Source: Arenicola marina
Lineage: Eukaryota; Annelida; Polychaeta; Arenicolidae
Assembly (NCBI GenBank): GCA_964019135.1
Contig: OZ025256.1
Location: 16,685,911 to 16,749,910, forward strand
DNA length: 64,000 nucleotides
Reading direction: 5' to 3'
Shown here: positions 1-11,734 of the stretch, piece after piece
Layout: each line of letters starts with the position of its first letter
Position numbering within the stretch: the stretch's first letter is position 1
The notes under the pieces: model-generated
The model's database searches: none
The model's input: only the letters and a program-made list of their open reading frames with translations
What the model was told of the DNA's origin: nothing
Made by a program: the position numbers and the translations under genes

Positions 1-700
1 TGGCCTATCTCATACCGGTAAGTCTGCAGCATCAGCGGCCTATCTCATACCGGTATGTCTGCAGCATCAGTGGCCTATCTTATACCGGTGTGTCCGCAGC
101 ATCAGTGGCCTATCTCATACCGGTATGTCTGCAGCATCAGTGGCCTATCTCATACCGGTAAGTCTGCAGTATCAGTGGCCTATCTCATACCGGTATGTCT
201 GCAGCGTCAGTGGCCTATCTCATGCAGGTATTCTGCAGTATCAGTGGCCTATCTCATACCGGTATGTCTGCAGCATCAATGGCCTATCTTATACCGGTGT
301 GTCTGCAGCATCAGTGGCCTATCTCATACCGGTATGTCTGCAGCATCAGTGGCATATCTCATACCGGTAAGTCTGCAGTATCAGTGGCCTATCTCATACC
401 GGTATGTCTGCAGCGTCAGTGGCCTATCTCATACCGGTATGTCTGCAGCATCAGTGGCCTATCTCCTAACGGTATGTCTGCAGCATCAGTGGCCTATCTC
501 ATACCGGTATGTCTGCAGCATCAGTGGTCCATCTTATACCGGTATGTCTGCCCCATCAGTGGCCTATCTCATACAGGTATGTCTGCAGCATCAGTGGCAT
601 ATCTCATACCGGTAAGTCTGCAGTATCAGTGGCCTATCTCATACCGGTACGTCTGCAGCATCAGTGGCCTATCTCATACCGGTATGTCCCCACTGTCAGT
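1..700. repeat. 35-bp minisatellite, about 20 copies, cut by the window start
   Basis: Unit of 35 bp built from tcagtggcctatctcatacc followed by ggtatgtctgcagca. Several units read ggtaagtctgcag. It gives open frames in several frames that are not genes. A unique sequence begins at about 695. Confidence 0.9.
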
Positions 701-1840
701 CTTCCTCTATTCGGCTCAAATCACACATCATTCACATGGTAACTGTAGTCGACTGAGCCCCGTAGCCGGCTGAACCGAGTTCGTGAAATACAATGGGACA
801 ATATGTCGTTCTGATGACATCATAGGGTAATTTCCAAACATCGCTCGGATGCAATGATCTCAGAATTAAATAGTCCAGACCTCGGGTGTTCTGCTTTGAT
901 TTGATCAAGGTTGGAGGAAACTTTCCCCAGATGCAGGTGTCATGGTTCGAACCCACGACCTGTCTATCCGCAGTTCAGCCTGCCTACCAACCGACAGCTA
1001 AGGAGGTTTCCTGGAGCCAGGGTGACAACCATAATAGAAAAAAAAAACGAAACTTGTTCTGTGACTTCCAGGATGCCGGATCGGAATGCAAGGGTGTGAA
1101 ACATATCTACATACCCAATGATCTGGAAGGGGTAAATGGTCTCACGCGACGCAGGCATGTTTGAAAAATCGACATTCGAAATTGACCCTCAAATTCCCAC
1201 ACTGAGTATTCGAAAAAGCGACATCGACACAGATAGTGGTATCGTTGAAAAAACGACACTGAACTTAGCCAAAAAGCGACGCGTAACGTCGTGACAAATC
1301 GCCATTCGACGCTGAGCATTTTGAAAACTCTGCACTCGATACTGGACCCCCCCCCCCCTCCCAAACCCCTAAAAGTTACTTCATTCCAGGTCCCCTTTAT
1401 CCGCCTCTGTCTGTATTTATTACATTACACTATTGATACATTCACTGTTTATATATATATTTATAACCCTATAGTGATCTCACGTTGACCGTCTACGAGG
1501 GTCAATCACGGATCGTGCAGTAGTTAATTACTAGCATAAATCAGACACTGTGATTATGCTCGCCCTGGGGTCACATTGTACGGCCCCTGCGAGGTTTCAG
1601 CTGTACATACCAGAGCGGCCCGGCCGTGAGAATCCTGGGATCGACTTACCATCCGGGTGGCCTCATTACTGACTGCCCTCTCTCTCGGACGGGGAGTCAT
1701 CGGACCATACCAAATAAATATTAATCAATTAGAGAGAGTATTTTTTTTTAATTAGCGTGACCCATACCTCCCGTGAATTCAAGATCATATTTCTGTCCGC
1801 CTCTTAGCATGAGTATGAGTACATGGCGTAACAGGAACGT
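700..1840. other. Spacer without genes
   Basis: Besides the SINE fragment at 885-1,020 there is a series at 1,160-1,330 of short phrases such as gaaaaatcgacattcgaaat and gaaaaaacgacactgaac, a loose 25-30-bp repeat. A C-run follows at about 1,347, then TA-rich DNA. No coding signal seen. Confidence 0.5.
885..1020 (-). mobile_element. tRNA-derived SINE fragment
   Basis: On the minus strand the sequence reads cctccttagctgtcggttgg (A-box-like) and ggtcgtgggttcgaacc (B-box) about 45 bp later, then a non-tRNA tail ending tgatcaaatcaaagcag. The tail motif tgctttgatttgat is also found next to the SINE at 36,512. The pairing is too poor for a tRNA gene. Confidence 0.5.
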
Positions 1841-3215
1841 ACATATACCTCCAGGAGTGTGTATATACCTCCAGGAGCGTGTATTTACCCCCAGGAGCGT
1901 GTCTTTACCCCCAGGAGCGTTTATAAACCTCCAGGAGCGTGTACATACTTCCAGGAGCGTGTATATACCTCTGGGGGAGTGTATATAGCTCCAGGGGCGT
2001 GTGTATACCTCTAGGGGAGTGTATATACCACCGGGGGAGTGTATATACCTCCAGAAACGTGTATATACCTCCAGGAGCGTGTACATACCTCTAGGAGAGA
2101 TATATACCTCCAGGAGCGTGTATATACCTCCAGAGGTGTGTATATACCGCTAGTAGAGCATATATGCCTCCAGGAGCGTGTATATACCTCCGGGAGCGTG
2201 TGTATACCACCAGAAGAGCATATATACCTCCAGGAGCGTGTATATACCACCAGGAGTGTGCATATGCTTCCAGGAGCGTGTATATACCTCCAAGGGCGTG
2301 TATATACCTCCAGAAGCGTGTATATACCTCCAGGAGCGTGTATATACATGCAGGAGGGTGTATATACTTGCAGGAGCGTGTGTATACCTCCAGGAGCGTG
2401 TATATACATCCAGGAGCGCGTATATACCTACAGAAGCGTGTATATGCATCAAGGAGCATATATATACCTCCATGAGCGTGTGTATACCTCCGGGAGCGTG
2501 CATATACCTCCAGGAGCGTGTATATACATCCGGAAGCGTGTATATGCCACCAGAAGAACATGTATACCTCCAGGAGCGTGTTTATGCCTCCCGGAACGTG
2601 TATGTACCTCCAGGAGCGTGTGTATGCCTACAGAAGCGTGTATATACATCCAGGAGCGTGTGCATACCACCAGGAGCGTGTATATACCTCCGGGAGCGTA
2701 TATATACCTTCAGGAGCGTGTATATACATCCGGAAGCGTGTATATACATCCGGAAGCGTGTATATGCCACCAGAAGAACATATATACCTCCAGGAGTGTG
2801 TATATGCCTCCAGGAACGTGTATATACCTCCAGGAGCGTGTATATACCTCCAGGAGCGTGTGTATATTACCAGGAGCGTGTATATACCTCCAGGAGCGTG
2901 TATATACCACTAGGAGCGTGTATATACCACCAGGAGCGTGTATATACATCCGGGAGCGTGTATGTATCTAGAGGAGCGCGTGTATACCTCCAGGGGCGTG
3001 TACATACCACCAGAAGAACATATATACCTCCAGAAGCGTGTATATTCCACCAGGGGCGTGTATATACCTCCAGGGGGGGGGGTATATACCTACATGAGCG
3101 TGTATATATGTTCAGGAGCGTGTATATACTTCCACTGGCGTGTGTATACCTACAAGAGCGTGTATATACCATCAGGGGCGTGTATATACTTCCAGAAGAG
3201 CATATATACCACTAG
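1840..3215. repeat. 20-bp minisatellite, about 69 copies (left unit)
   Basis: Unit tatatacctccaggagcgtg with many single-base variants. As 20 is not a multiple of three, it gives a 20-residue periodic open frame (YIPPGACIYLQERVYTSRSV-like) in several frames on both strands. Not coding. Confidence 0.93.
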
Positions 3216-3219
3216 GGCG

Positions 3220-4790
3220 GCGGATGGCGGAGGGGGGGGGGGGGAAGCAGATGGGGCGGTGAAGTTTTTGGAGGTATCATTAATAACTTGCAATCGTGCA
3301 GAGCGTCCTCCCTGAGTTTTGCCGTTGAGGTACACATTCGTGCCAAGGCATACTCATCTTGAAGTGTGTCTTTCTTTAATTTGGCTGATGTAATCCTGTT
3401 GCTGTGCCAGGTATATTTACGACAACATTGCTAACGTATTGTCGCCACATCAGGCCCGTGCATAGACACCTTATAGGCAATATGATGGGCTCAGGAAGGT
3501 GTGAGTGAGGGGAGGAGTGGGGAGGGGGGCAGAGCGAGAATTAGTACCGCCAAAGTGAGGCTGACTAGGGTGGGAACAAATGAGCGCTTCGCCCCCCCCC
3601 CCCCTGCTCTTTTCACACACACACACAACATTCCCGGATATGCCTCGGTTGACGAATGTTCTTTTAATTTAATGATTTAACATTTAAAACAACATATCAC
3701 ATACCGGACGCACTTGAACACAACTGTTTGGTTAAATTTTTTAAAACAGGATGATTCTGCCAGCAAATATGTCAATATGGAATAGTTGCCCCATATTCAG
3801 TGCGTTGGCTACTCAGAGTGAGTGTGAGCCACGTGCAGATGGAATCACCCCATCGACGGGCCATATTGATAATTACCCCGATACTGCAATTCAGAGGCGG
3901 ATATAGGCTGACTGTTAAAAGAAGCACATGTATAACCTATTAAATACCATGAAACAAATTGAAGCGTAATTTGGTCATTATACCATCTCATATTGCATCC
4001 GCCTTTTCCACACAGACTATTCTCAGAAAGGCACGGTAAAATTGGCTCAAACACCGTGGAAATAATAATTAAACTTATATGAAGAGAAACAACGATAGTC
4101 ATTAATATATATTTAAATATCACTGGATGCAGCCACGTGCGCTCAGTATATCCTTATACGGTCTTCATTAGTGGAAACCGGACTTAAAACTAGCTACTAT
4201 AAAACACCTTAAATAGGTACCCACGCGTACTATTAATTGACTATATAATTACGGATGTGTCTGATGGTTAAGGATCTGTATGTATGTAATGCATTTATGT
4301 ACCCTATTGGGAAAGGGAAAATGCAGTCGCCCCCGTCCACCCCGGCATCGCCACCCCACGCCCCCTCCCCACCCTACCCCGGAGTCACCACCTACCCCCC
4401 CCCCCCTCTCCACCCTCCCATCCCGTTGGGATTGCATGTGTCGCTAACGCTATCTGAATTACCCAGAATCAATTAGAACAAAATGTAGAGCAATTGTCAG
4501 GGCAAGTGTCAATTTTAATCACTCAGTGGCTTGACTGATACATTACTGTGCATTATTAGGTGACCGAGCGAACGTGGTGGGTTGTCCTCCGTAATCATCA
4601 TATCCTGGTTCCATGACCGACCCGCCCTTGTCATTTGTTAAATTGTAGCTTTCGTTATTTAGGAGCCTACGCTACAAACATGTTGTGTACACACAAAACG
4701 TACGCCCCGTAATAGTTGTACACATGTTGATGACGTCAGCACATGTGCGGTACCCCGCGTGCGAGCATTTGGTGATATATCATTATTTAA
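3220..4790. other. Spacer without genes
   Basis: Shared with the right unit up to about 3,630 (gttgaggctgac, gaacaaatgagc). It then has C- and CA-rich tracts, AT-rich DNA and a C-rich stretch at 4,325-4,430. No exon or RNA gene seen. Confidence 0.5.
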
Positions 4791-4799
4791 TCAGTGCCA

Positions 4800-5110
4800 G
4801 GCGTTCTACGGCTGTTCCGACATACTCGCTCCGCACTCCCTCCGTTCTCCCCACGCGCTAAACGGCTCTTCCACGATACCCCCTCCGCACGGCCTCCGTT
4901 CCCCCTATGCGCTATACGGCTATACCAGGATACCCCCTCAGCACTCCCTCTGTTCTACGGCTTTTCCACGATACCCCCTCCGCACTTCCTCCGTTCTCCC
5001 CACGCGCTCTACGGCTCTTCCACGATACCCCCTCCGTATTCTCTCTGTTCTCCCCCACTCGCTTTACGTCTCTTCCACCACACCCCCTCTGCACTCCATC
5101 CTTTTTCCCA
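4800..5110. repeat. Pyrimidine-rich tandem repeat, about 54-bp unit
   Basis: About five units of cctccgttctccccacgcgc plus tacggctcttccacgatacc and ccctccgcact. The open frames across it on the plus strand are products of the repeat. Confidence 0.75.
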
Positions 5111-5440
5111 GCGATGCCCCTTCTTCAACTTTTTTAACAAATAAACATATTAGCTGTCATGACTACTTACAAAATGACACTAGATCTACACGCATCTGCG
5201 AGCAGCGTTCCTTATCTCAAGGACAACAGTAGTGAACGCACCAGCCCCAGTAAGCCGGTTCGGTAAAAAAAAACCTGCCCAGCTGGGCGTAAGGTCAGCC
5301 CAATTCTGGCAAATAGAAACCGCAAAACATTTTGTTTATGAGCCAAGATCAATATCATATACGTATGTATGAAAACAACGAAGTACAATAAAGTAACAAT
5401 GCCTTTAGAATTGTAAATAACATACGTTGTCGATACACGG

Positions 5441-6054
5441 TTGCCTCATTCCCAGTTCACGGTGAAATGATAACCCCATTTCCGAGGAACGGAAATACCC
5501 CTTCCGCATGATAGGCCTCATACACGTGTCGTACTGCATGATGTATATATATATATTGCTGTAACTGTTATGTTTGGCTTTATGCAGTTCTAACACTGAG
5601 AAGGGCCCGGCATGAGGGTTGCATCAACAAATACCAGTAAAAAAATGATCACGAATCGTTCTTGCCGGCATTTGAGTTCTATTTTGGTCCAGTTTTGTGA
5701 CTTCGGTTAACCTGCATGTTTTGCAGTTGCACGAAATCAAGATAATGGTTTCACGACATCCTGGTTAATGAACAGTCCGAAACACAGTCTGAGTTTAACG
5801 TCTGGCTGAAGGGCAATGTACAAGACCAAAACAACCGTGTTCTTGTCACGGGTGAATTCGAATAGGTGCCCAGATAAAAAAGAGTGAAATTTATGTAAAT
5901 TATCTAATTAGGCGCATAAAAGTTTAAGTGTCAGTATCAATAACGATGTCAATGACAGTGAGAACTGGTCAGTATCAATGGGGGGGGGGGCAAGGGGTAT
6001 TTCCGTTCCTCGGAAATGGGGTTATCATTTCACCGTGAACTGGGAATGAGGCAA
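5441..6054. repeat. Exact 63-bp inverted repeat
   Basis: Arms at 5,441-5,503 and 5,992-6,054 are perfect reverse complements. The outer end of each arm carries ttgcctcattcccagttcac (or its complement). The arms are 488 bp apart. The first arm lies within a 110-bp piece absent from the right unit. Confidence 0.85.
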
Positions 6055-6275
6055 ATATTCTTCGTGAACTGGGAATGAGGTATTAGCCCAGCGTCGTGAT
6101 CAAGGATTTTTACCAATCGTGAACTGGGAATTTTAATATTAAATAACCGTGAATCGGGAAATCGCTAATTTATATCGTGAGTCCGCCCGTTGCATGTATA
6201 CTGGGAGTTATCTTTTTAATTCATCGTCACTTGGGAATAAATACATTCATTCTTCGTGATCTGGGAACACGAGCC
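6030..6275 (+). repeat. Degenerate array of cgtgaactgggaat motifs
   Basis: At least six irregularly spaced variants: ccgtgaactgggaatgagg, tcgtgaactgggaatgagg, tcgtgaactgggaatttt, ccgtgaatcgggaaat, tcgtcacttgggaataaa, tcgtgatctgggaac. Spacing varies from about 25 to 60 bp. A 25-base C run follows at 6,284-6,308. Confidence 0.7.
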
Positions 6276-6309
6276 CCCTTGCGCCCCCCCCCCCCCCCCC
6301 CCCCCCCCA

Positions 6310-7140
6310 TCAATGACAAGTACAATTGGTCAGTGCCAATGACAATGCCAAATGGTCAGTATTAATGGCACTACAGAAGTACACACGAACCTACAGCCAG
6401 TAGACTATCCTTTAACCAGGCCGATACCTACTCGAATGAGACAATCCTCACTTTCTGATGAAGTGTGACAGAGTGCGACTGAGACTCAGACAGGAGGAAG
6501 TGCGCCGAAGCTGACTCACCCACCCCCAGGCTCCTTGGACGTGTGGCCAGTGCTTTGGGCCTCTCTCCAGGGGCTTGTCGCCACACTGAGTCACTCACCA
6601 CAGGCACCTCGTTGTGGCTTGGCTTCAGGGAATTTCCAGATGGGATACAAATGAACCTGACAACCCTATCTATCCTGGTCACGGTCATCGGTGGAATCTC
6701 TAGAACTTTAAAGCTTGTCATTTGTCTCTCTCTCTCTGTCTCTTTTTCTCACTATCTTTCTCTCTCGCCCTCTTTCCCTCCCTCCCGCCCCCCCCACCCT
6801 CTCGCTCTTCCTCTTGAGAAGACTGCTATTATTTCGTGTATCTGTATATCGCACTGCCTTCCGGTCATGAAAGGTGACGGTGATCGCAGTTCAGCTGGTT
6901 TCCGGGTTGCCTGGAAACCGAACTCATCTATACCCTTCAACGCAATCGTGAAATAAGCAATCTTATGACTACTTGGGTTTTCCAATTTTTGCTTGTCATC
7001 ACCCAATGTATGCCGTGTTTGTTGATCTCCTGTCCCCCCTTTTCTTTTGCAAGTTTAACATAAGAAACTATTTGATGAACACCAATTATTACAAATGCCA
7101 TTTATATCTAAGTACCTGAAGCCGTATCCAACGGCGCACT
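6310..7140. other. Spacer without recognisable genes
   Basis: Contains short open frames on both strands at 6,428-6,956 with no family resemblance I can see, and a pyrimidine-rich tract at 6,720-6,810. Part of the left-only 3.1-kb segment. Confidence 0.4.
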
Positions 7141-7385
7141 GTCCCCCTCTCTGCCTCCTCTGTGTTTATCGCACTGTGCCCCCCCCCCCCCCCCGCCTCC
7201 TCTCTGTTCCCCGCACTGTCCCCCTGCCTCCTCTCTGTTTCCCACACTGGCCCCCTTGCCTCCTTTCTGTTCCCCGTGCTGCCCCCTCTCTCTTCCCCGC
7301 ACTGCGCCCCCCCCCCCTGCCTCCTCTCTGTTCCCCGCACTGTGCCCCCCCCCATGCCTCCTCTGTGTTCCCCCACACTGTGCGT
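7140..7385. repeat. C-rich tandem repeat
   Basis: About seven units of cctcctctctgttccccgca plus ctgtgcccccc of variable length (30-40 bp). Open frames here on both strands are artefacts of composition. Confidence 0.75.
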
Positions 7386-7597
7386 CTGCGATTCGCTTTT
7401 GCGTGTCAAGAGGCACAACGCCATCTAGCCAATGCGTATGGCTATATTAGCAAAACAGGAAGCACGTGGGCAGCCATCTCCAACAATGCCGTTCGCGAAC
7501 GAATCGCCATTTCTGTGGTCCTTGGCGCATATTCAAGAAGGGGGTGGGTGGGCGTAACATGATGGTGGCAAGCAAACCCACGATTCATGAGACTGGT

Positions 7598-7789
7598 GGG
7601 CCGGCGCGACAGCTCAGTTGGCTAGAGCGCTCGCATTGAGTGCTCTGGTCACCTGAGAGCCTAACGGCCCGTGGGTCGGTGGTTCGAGCCCTGCTGTAGC
7701 CATGTCTGTGTGGTCGCAGGATAAAGATCCCATGTCTTTCTTCGTAAAGAGCAGTGCGTTACCAGTACGTCCTGAATAACCATCCAATC
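7598..7789 (+). mobile_element. tRNA-derived SINE with 12-bp target duplication
   Basis: The head is tRNA-like: A-box gacagctcagttggctagag and B-box ggtggttcgagccc, followed by a tRNA-unrelated tail (gccatgtctgtgtgg, gataaagatcccatg). It is flanked by the direct repeat catgagactggt at 7,586-7,597 and 7,790-7,801. It lies in the part of the left unit missing from the right unit. Confidence 0.75.
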
Positions 7790-7804
7790 CATGAGACTGG
7801 TCTG

Positions 7805-9980
7805 GTACTTTGAATTGCCACCCCCCCCCCCGCACCCGCCCACCTGCCCCCCACCTCCCTCTGACGAAATTCGAGTCCCCCCTGAGTCCACGTACCGTGA
7901 TTTCAGACACTATGCTTTACTTATTCAATATTTGGTCTCTTTTTTATTAAAGTTGCATAAAGAGCTCTTGCCCGCCCAAACTAAAGAGGTCAAAATACAA
8001 ATAAGAATCAGTCCTTGATTCATTCAAGATTTCTTTTGTCTATACTCCACGCATGCCAGACTGCCAAATGGAGTCTCTTGGCCTTGACCGTGATATCAAT
8101 TGACCACAAGTTTTAATGTTAGTGGTAAACGTCGTAAGTTTGTGTGCTTCGCGATGCTTTGGTATAAATAGGAGTGCCGAGACAAAGTTCTGTGGTGTCT
8201 CCGGATAGACATGTTTGCCACATCACAGCCGTTTATCAGGTTTCTGAATTTATAAAATGAAACAATCGAGTTTCTGCAAATTTTGATATAAATTTCGCCT
8301 GAGCTTTGTTTTGGTGGGATAGAGCTCGATTTGTAACTTTAACATTACCAATGAATTGAGAAGTACCGGTCGCTTTTGATTAATAATTGGGTTTACTTAA
8401 CTCCAGACCTTGTTTGCCTCGTCCACTATCGGCCATCCAACGTTTACGTTCGATTTTATGTTCATGCCCCCGACGACCCATCTCTGTTGGTTCTTTGCCA
8501 AGATCCTGTCAATGGTGTCAGTGACCAGTATGGGGCCAAGGTCAGTGGGTCCTAGTGAAATACCAGGAAACGGAAGAGTGAATCAGAGCATCCGTACCGG
8601 CATCGCCTTTTGGGATTATTCCTATAACCGACAAGCTACAGTGGTTGAGCGGAACCTGGAAGTGGAAGGTTGTGGGTTCGACTCCCGCAGCAGGCCACGC
8701 AGACGCCTCTTGCTATGTCATTATTATGTTTTAATATGAATCCCGAATCAAGGTTTTTTATACTGTTAATGAACTACGGTTAGATTTCCATACATGGATC
8801 CCAAACATGGAAGCATTCTGGGAATGACATTCGTGCAGATATGATACCCCACTGTTGAATCCAGGGTGGGGTGGGTGGGTGGGGGTTGGGGGGGGGGTTG
8901 CCATCCTGCCGCTGTTTTTGTGCGTGGACCCCATCTTGTTGGACAGCATCCCGTCCGACAACCACAAGATTTCATCACCCCATCGTCGTCCAGAGTCGTG
9001 GGTTCGTCAGAGACAGCGCCCCCCCCCCCCCCCAGCTCCCCCCCCCCCTCGCTCACGTTTACACAACGGCTGCAAGTCACAATATAAGGCCCACACAAAG
9101 GTGATGTCACGCTGGCTTCACAATCTTATATCTGTCGTCGAAAAACGGCTCGTTTACCCGGTTCGGTGCAGGTTCTTTTTCATCAGCATTACACATTCAG
9201 CTGCAGCCAATATCATGGAGTATACCCAGACACATTTTTTTTAACTCGTTTTCTCTTTGTCAACACAATTGTCTCTCAATTCAGGAGGAAATGGACTATT
9301 TCCCCTACACCACTATACAGAGTTGTGTTTTGTGAGTTCTTTTCTTATGGTACTTATTCACACTGTTGAAAAGACTTTCAGAATCAAGTTACATTCGATG
9401 TGGTCACGGCGTCATGGTTGTTTAATAGGACAGTATACGCTATCAGGACAAAAAATCTAGATTCTATCTTTGATGCTGTCGGCCACGGACTACAAACCGC
9501 AACTACAGACCACATGGTGTAACCTCTGTGATTCAATCCCATGTGACGCTGCGAGCGTCACTTCCGGTATGACGCAGCGATAAGGAACCGTTGTACATGT
9601 CTTCACTATTACCTTATTTGGTATCTCAGTCTTCAGCATACTCACTCAGGAACTCGACAGACATATAAACCCCGCATATAACTCTTTTTGTTTACAAGAA
9701 TTGCTTCGTTTTTGGAACACAGTATGAGAGAGGAACTCCTTGCCACAGTGTCTTAAACTGGCAACGCCAATATCTCATTTCAAGTCACTATACCATAAAT
9801 CATTTCTTATGCCTGCAACGCAATGTACACCTATTTTAACAATCCCGAGGCCGTTCTCTTTACACCAGAATCCGCTTAGGCCTGAGCGCACTCAATGGAC
9901 TACGCAACAGATACGGCTTTCTCACCGATTCTACTCTCTCATATCAGATCTATTTTTGTTCACATTGCATGGTATCAATA
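7805..9980. other. Spacer, partly shared with the right unit
   Basis: 7,805-8,930 is left-only apart from the SINE remnant. From about 8,938 (gtccgacaaccacaa) to 9,985 it matches 39,330-40,545, including ggaggaaatggactatttcc and tgacgctgcgagc. Several C/G runs. No gene seen. Confidence 0.5.
8600..8725 (+). mobile_element. tRNA-like SINE remnant
   Basis: ctacagtggttgagcgg (A-box-like) and gttgtgggttcgactcccg (B-box) about 45 bp apart, without the stems of a full cloverleaf. Different family from the SINE at 7,598. No tail or target duplication could be defined. Confidence 0.4.
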
Positions 9981-9984
9981 TACA

Positions 9985-10400
9985 TGTAGTAAGTATTGTT
10001 ATTAGGCTTAGGCTGGGTCGCGGCACTAATTTGCAGAAATGCGCCGTGCAGTTTTCCTAGCAGTTTGCACAGCGCCGCCCTAGCGAATGAGTGTGAACTG
10101 CGTTGAGGAAGTAGGCGACAACATAGATAGAATGAAGCGATAGCGGAGTGAATCGAAGGCAGCGAGTGGAGCTGGAGAAAAGGTGGGGTGCGGGCAAGGC
10201 AAAGGGAGAGCGGGGCAAGACATCTGAGAAACTTATGAGGTCAATCTTTTACGTTACATCATTTAGTTCGAAAATTGATTCGTTTGCAATGCACACAAAA
10301 CAGAAGGGTCGTCAGTTTTGTGGCGCTGGTGAACGTGGATTGTTCTATATAATAGCACTCACTTCCTTTTCGTTGCGACACTGGCGCAGTCGGGGATTGT
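9985..10400 (+). mobile_element. LTR-like remnant with possible primer-binding site
   Basis: Contains the 147-bp block shared with the right unit, then gttctatataatagcactcac (TATA-like) and ttgcgaca followed by CTGGCGCAGTCGGGGAT, which resembles a tRNA primer-binding site after an LTR 3' end. No gag or pol follows. The right copy (40,543-40,920) diverges right after cactcac. The assignment is tentative; a conserved non-coding block is an alternative. Confidence 0.35.
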
Positions 10401-11310
10401 TTTTACCTGGAAAGGCAAAACATTGCGAGCACGAAAGGAAGCTTCATTAGATAATTGTCAAAGTCGTTGTAAAAAACGCCAGTATTCTACACTAAGCGAA
10501 TCATCTCTATTTTTCACTTATTATACTTTTATTTAAAACATATCTTGATTCAATATTTATAAACCAATTGGTTTATCTCAGCACAAGGCTCCCACCTGTA
10601 TATCGATAGAATAATTATGTGATTAGTGCCGAATTGAACCCATCTCGCACCAGAAGGCAATGCCATATGCATTTTCTTGGGCGAATCACAGTTAATTTCG
10701 GCATGTAAGATGAAAATCAAGAGTTTTTGCAAGTAGTATACCCAGTCGCATGGTTTATCTGCGGGGGTTTATCTCGGTCCCGTTGTCACAATGACAGAGT
10801 GAGACCCAGAACAGAAAAGAATCAACACAAACTATCAATGTACGGCATCGTAATACACAAGATACTCGCTGGGTTCTTGCCGTGATTTGTCTATGGTTGA
10901 GTTTGGATATACGACCGGAGTAATCGGCGCAGATATTTGGCGCATGCGCACTCATACTTGCCACTCGCGTGCGGACCAACATAAACCGAACGCAAAAGCC
11001 GCGGTCCACCTGAACGTTGTACTTGTTGAACTGCATAAATCATGAATATCGCTAAACAGTACCATAAGAATAAATCAACGCATACGTGTTGCTTTATATG
11101 TTTTATTCTCTTTGTTATAATATGTTTTGCATATTTTTTACAGGTCGAAATACTACGTTGTATATATTTATCGTATTGTGGGGCCTGGACGCCATTGTGG
11201 AAATCCTCGTGATCCTCCTCTGGGTGGGGTGTAAGATCTGGGAGTAAAACGTACCACGTGACCGCGCTATTGGACCACTGCGGTATTTTAGGTCCAATAC
11301 TTTTGCGCCA
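10400..11310. other. Spacer without genes
   Basis: AT-rich, with ggcgcatgcgcactcatac near 10,938 and gacgccattgtggaaatcct at 11,187, which recall the MITE at 37,856-38,475. Nothing coding. Confidence 0.4.
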
Positions 11311-11690
11311 TACTGTAGTTTGCTTGCGTGAGTTGCAATAGCAACCACAGCGGTGAAGTCACCGCTTGGGTTGAGTTGAGCAGTTAGTCAATCAGCGGCG
11401 TTGCGGGAGGACGAGTATTTAGGTTGCTAGCTAGGAGGGGAGTAGGCCTTTTATTTAGTTCGAATTCACCGCCTCGCGGAGCAAGAGGCTGGCAGACAGT
11501 TAACAAACTGCTGCCAGGGGAGGTACACACCGTTATCGGAGTTGTGACTAGTGTATTATTCGAGTTTTTAAGAGTTTGTAATAAATCATTGAAACTTAAC
11601 CACTTCGTTTCGCCTCAGTGCCTTCGCCACCACGTGTTGAGACCGATCTCGGAACGAACACCCAGTTGGGGTTGTCAAAATTAAGTTTAG
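11310..11690 (+). mobile_element. Left-only insertion with LTR-like signals
   Basis: Sequence absent from the matching site of the right unit (about 46,410). It has a gagtatttaggttgc TATA-like motif (about 11,411), a gtaataaatc poly-A-like motif (about 11,579) and ends ggggttgtca. No target duplication was found, so the call is weak. Confidence 0.3.
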
Positions 11691-11734
11691 AAACAATTAG
11701 AATAACACCGTAAGGACTCTCCTTATCACACCAC

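Noticed and set aside
1840..3215. Open frames of 310 and 345 residues as a repetitive protein
   Set aside because: A 20-bp minisatellite without stops in several frames on both strands; no splice or start context supports translation.
7598..7789. tRNA gene
   Set aside because: A and B boxes are present but acceptor and anticodon stems do not pair, and a SINE tail and target duplication are visible.
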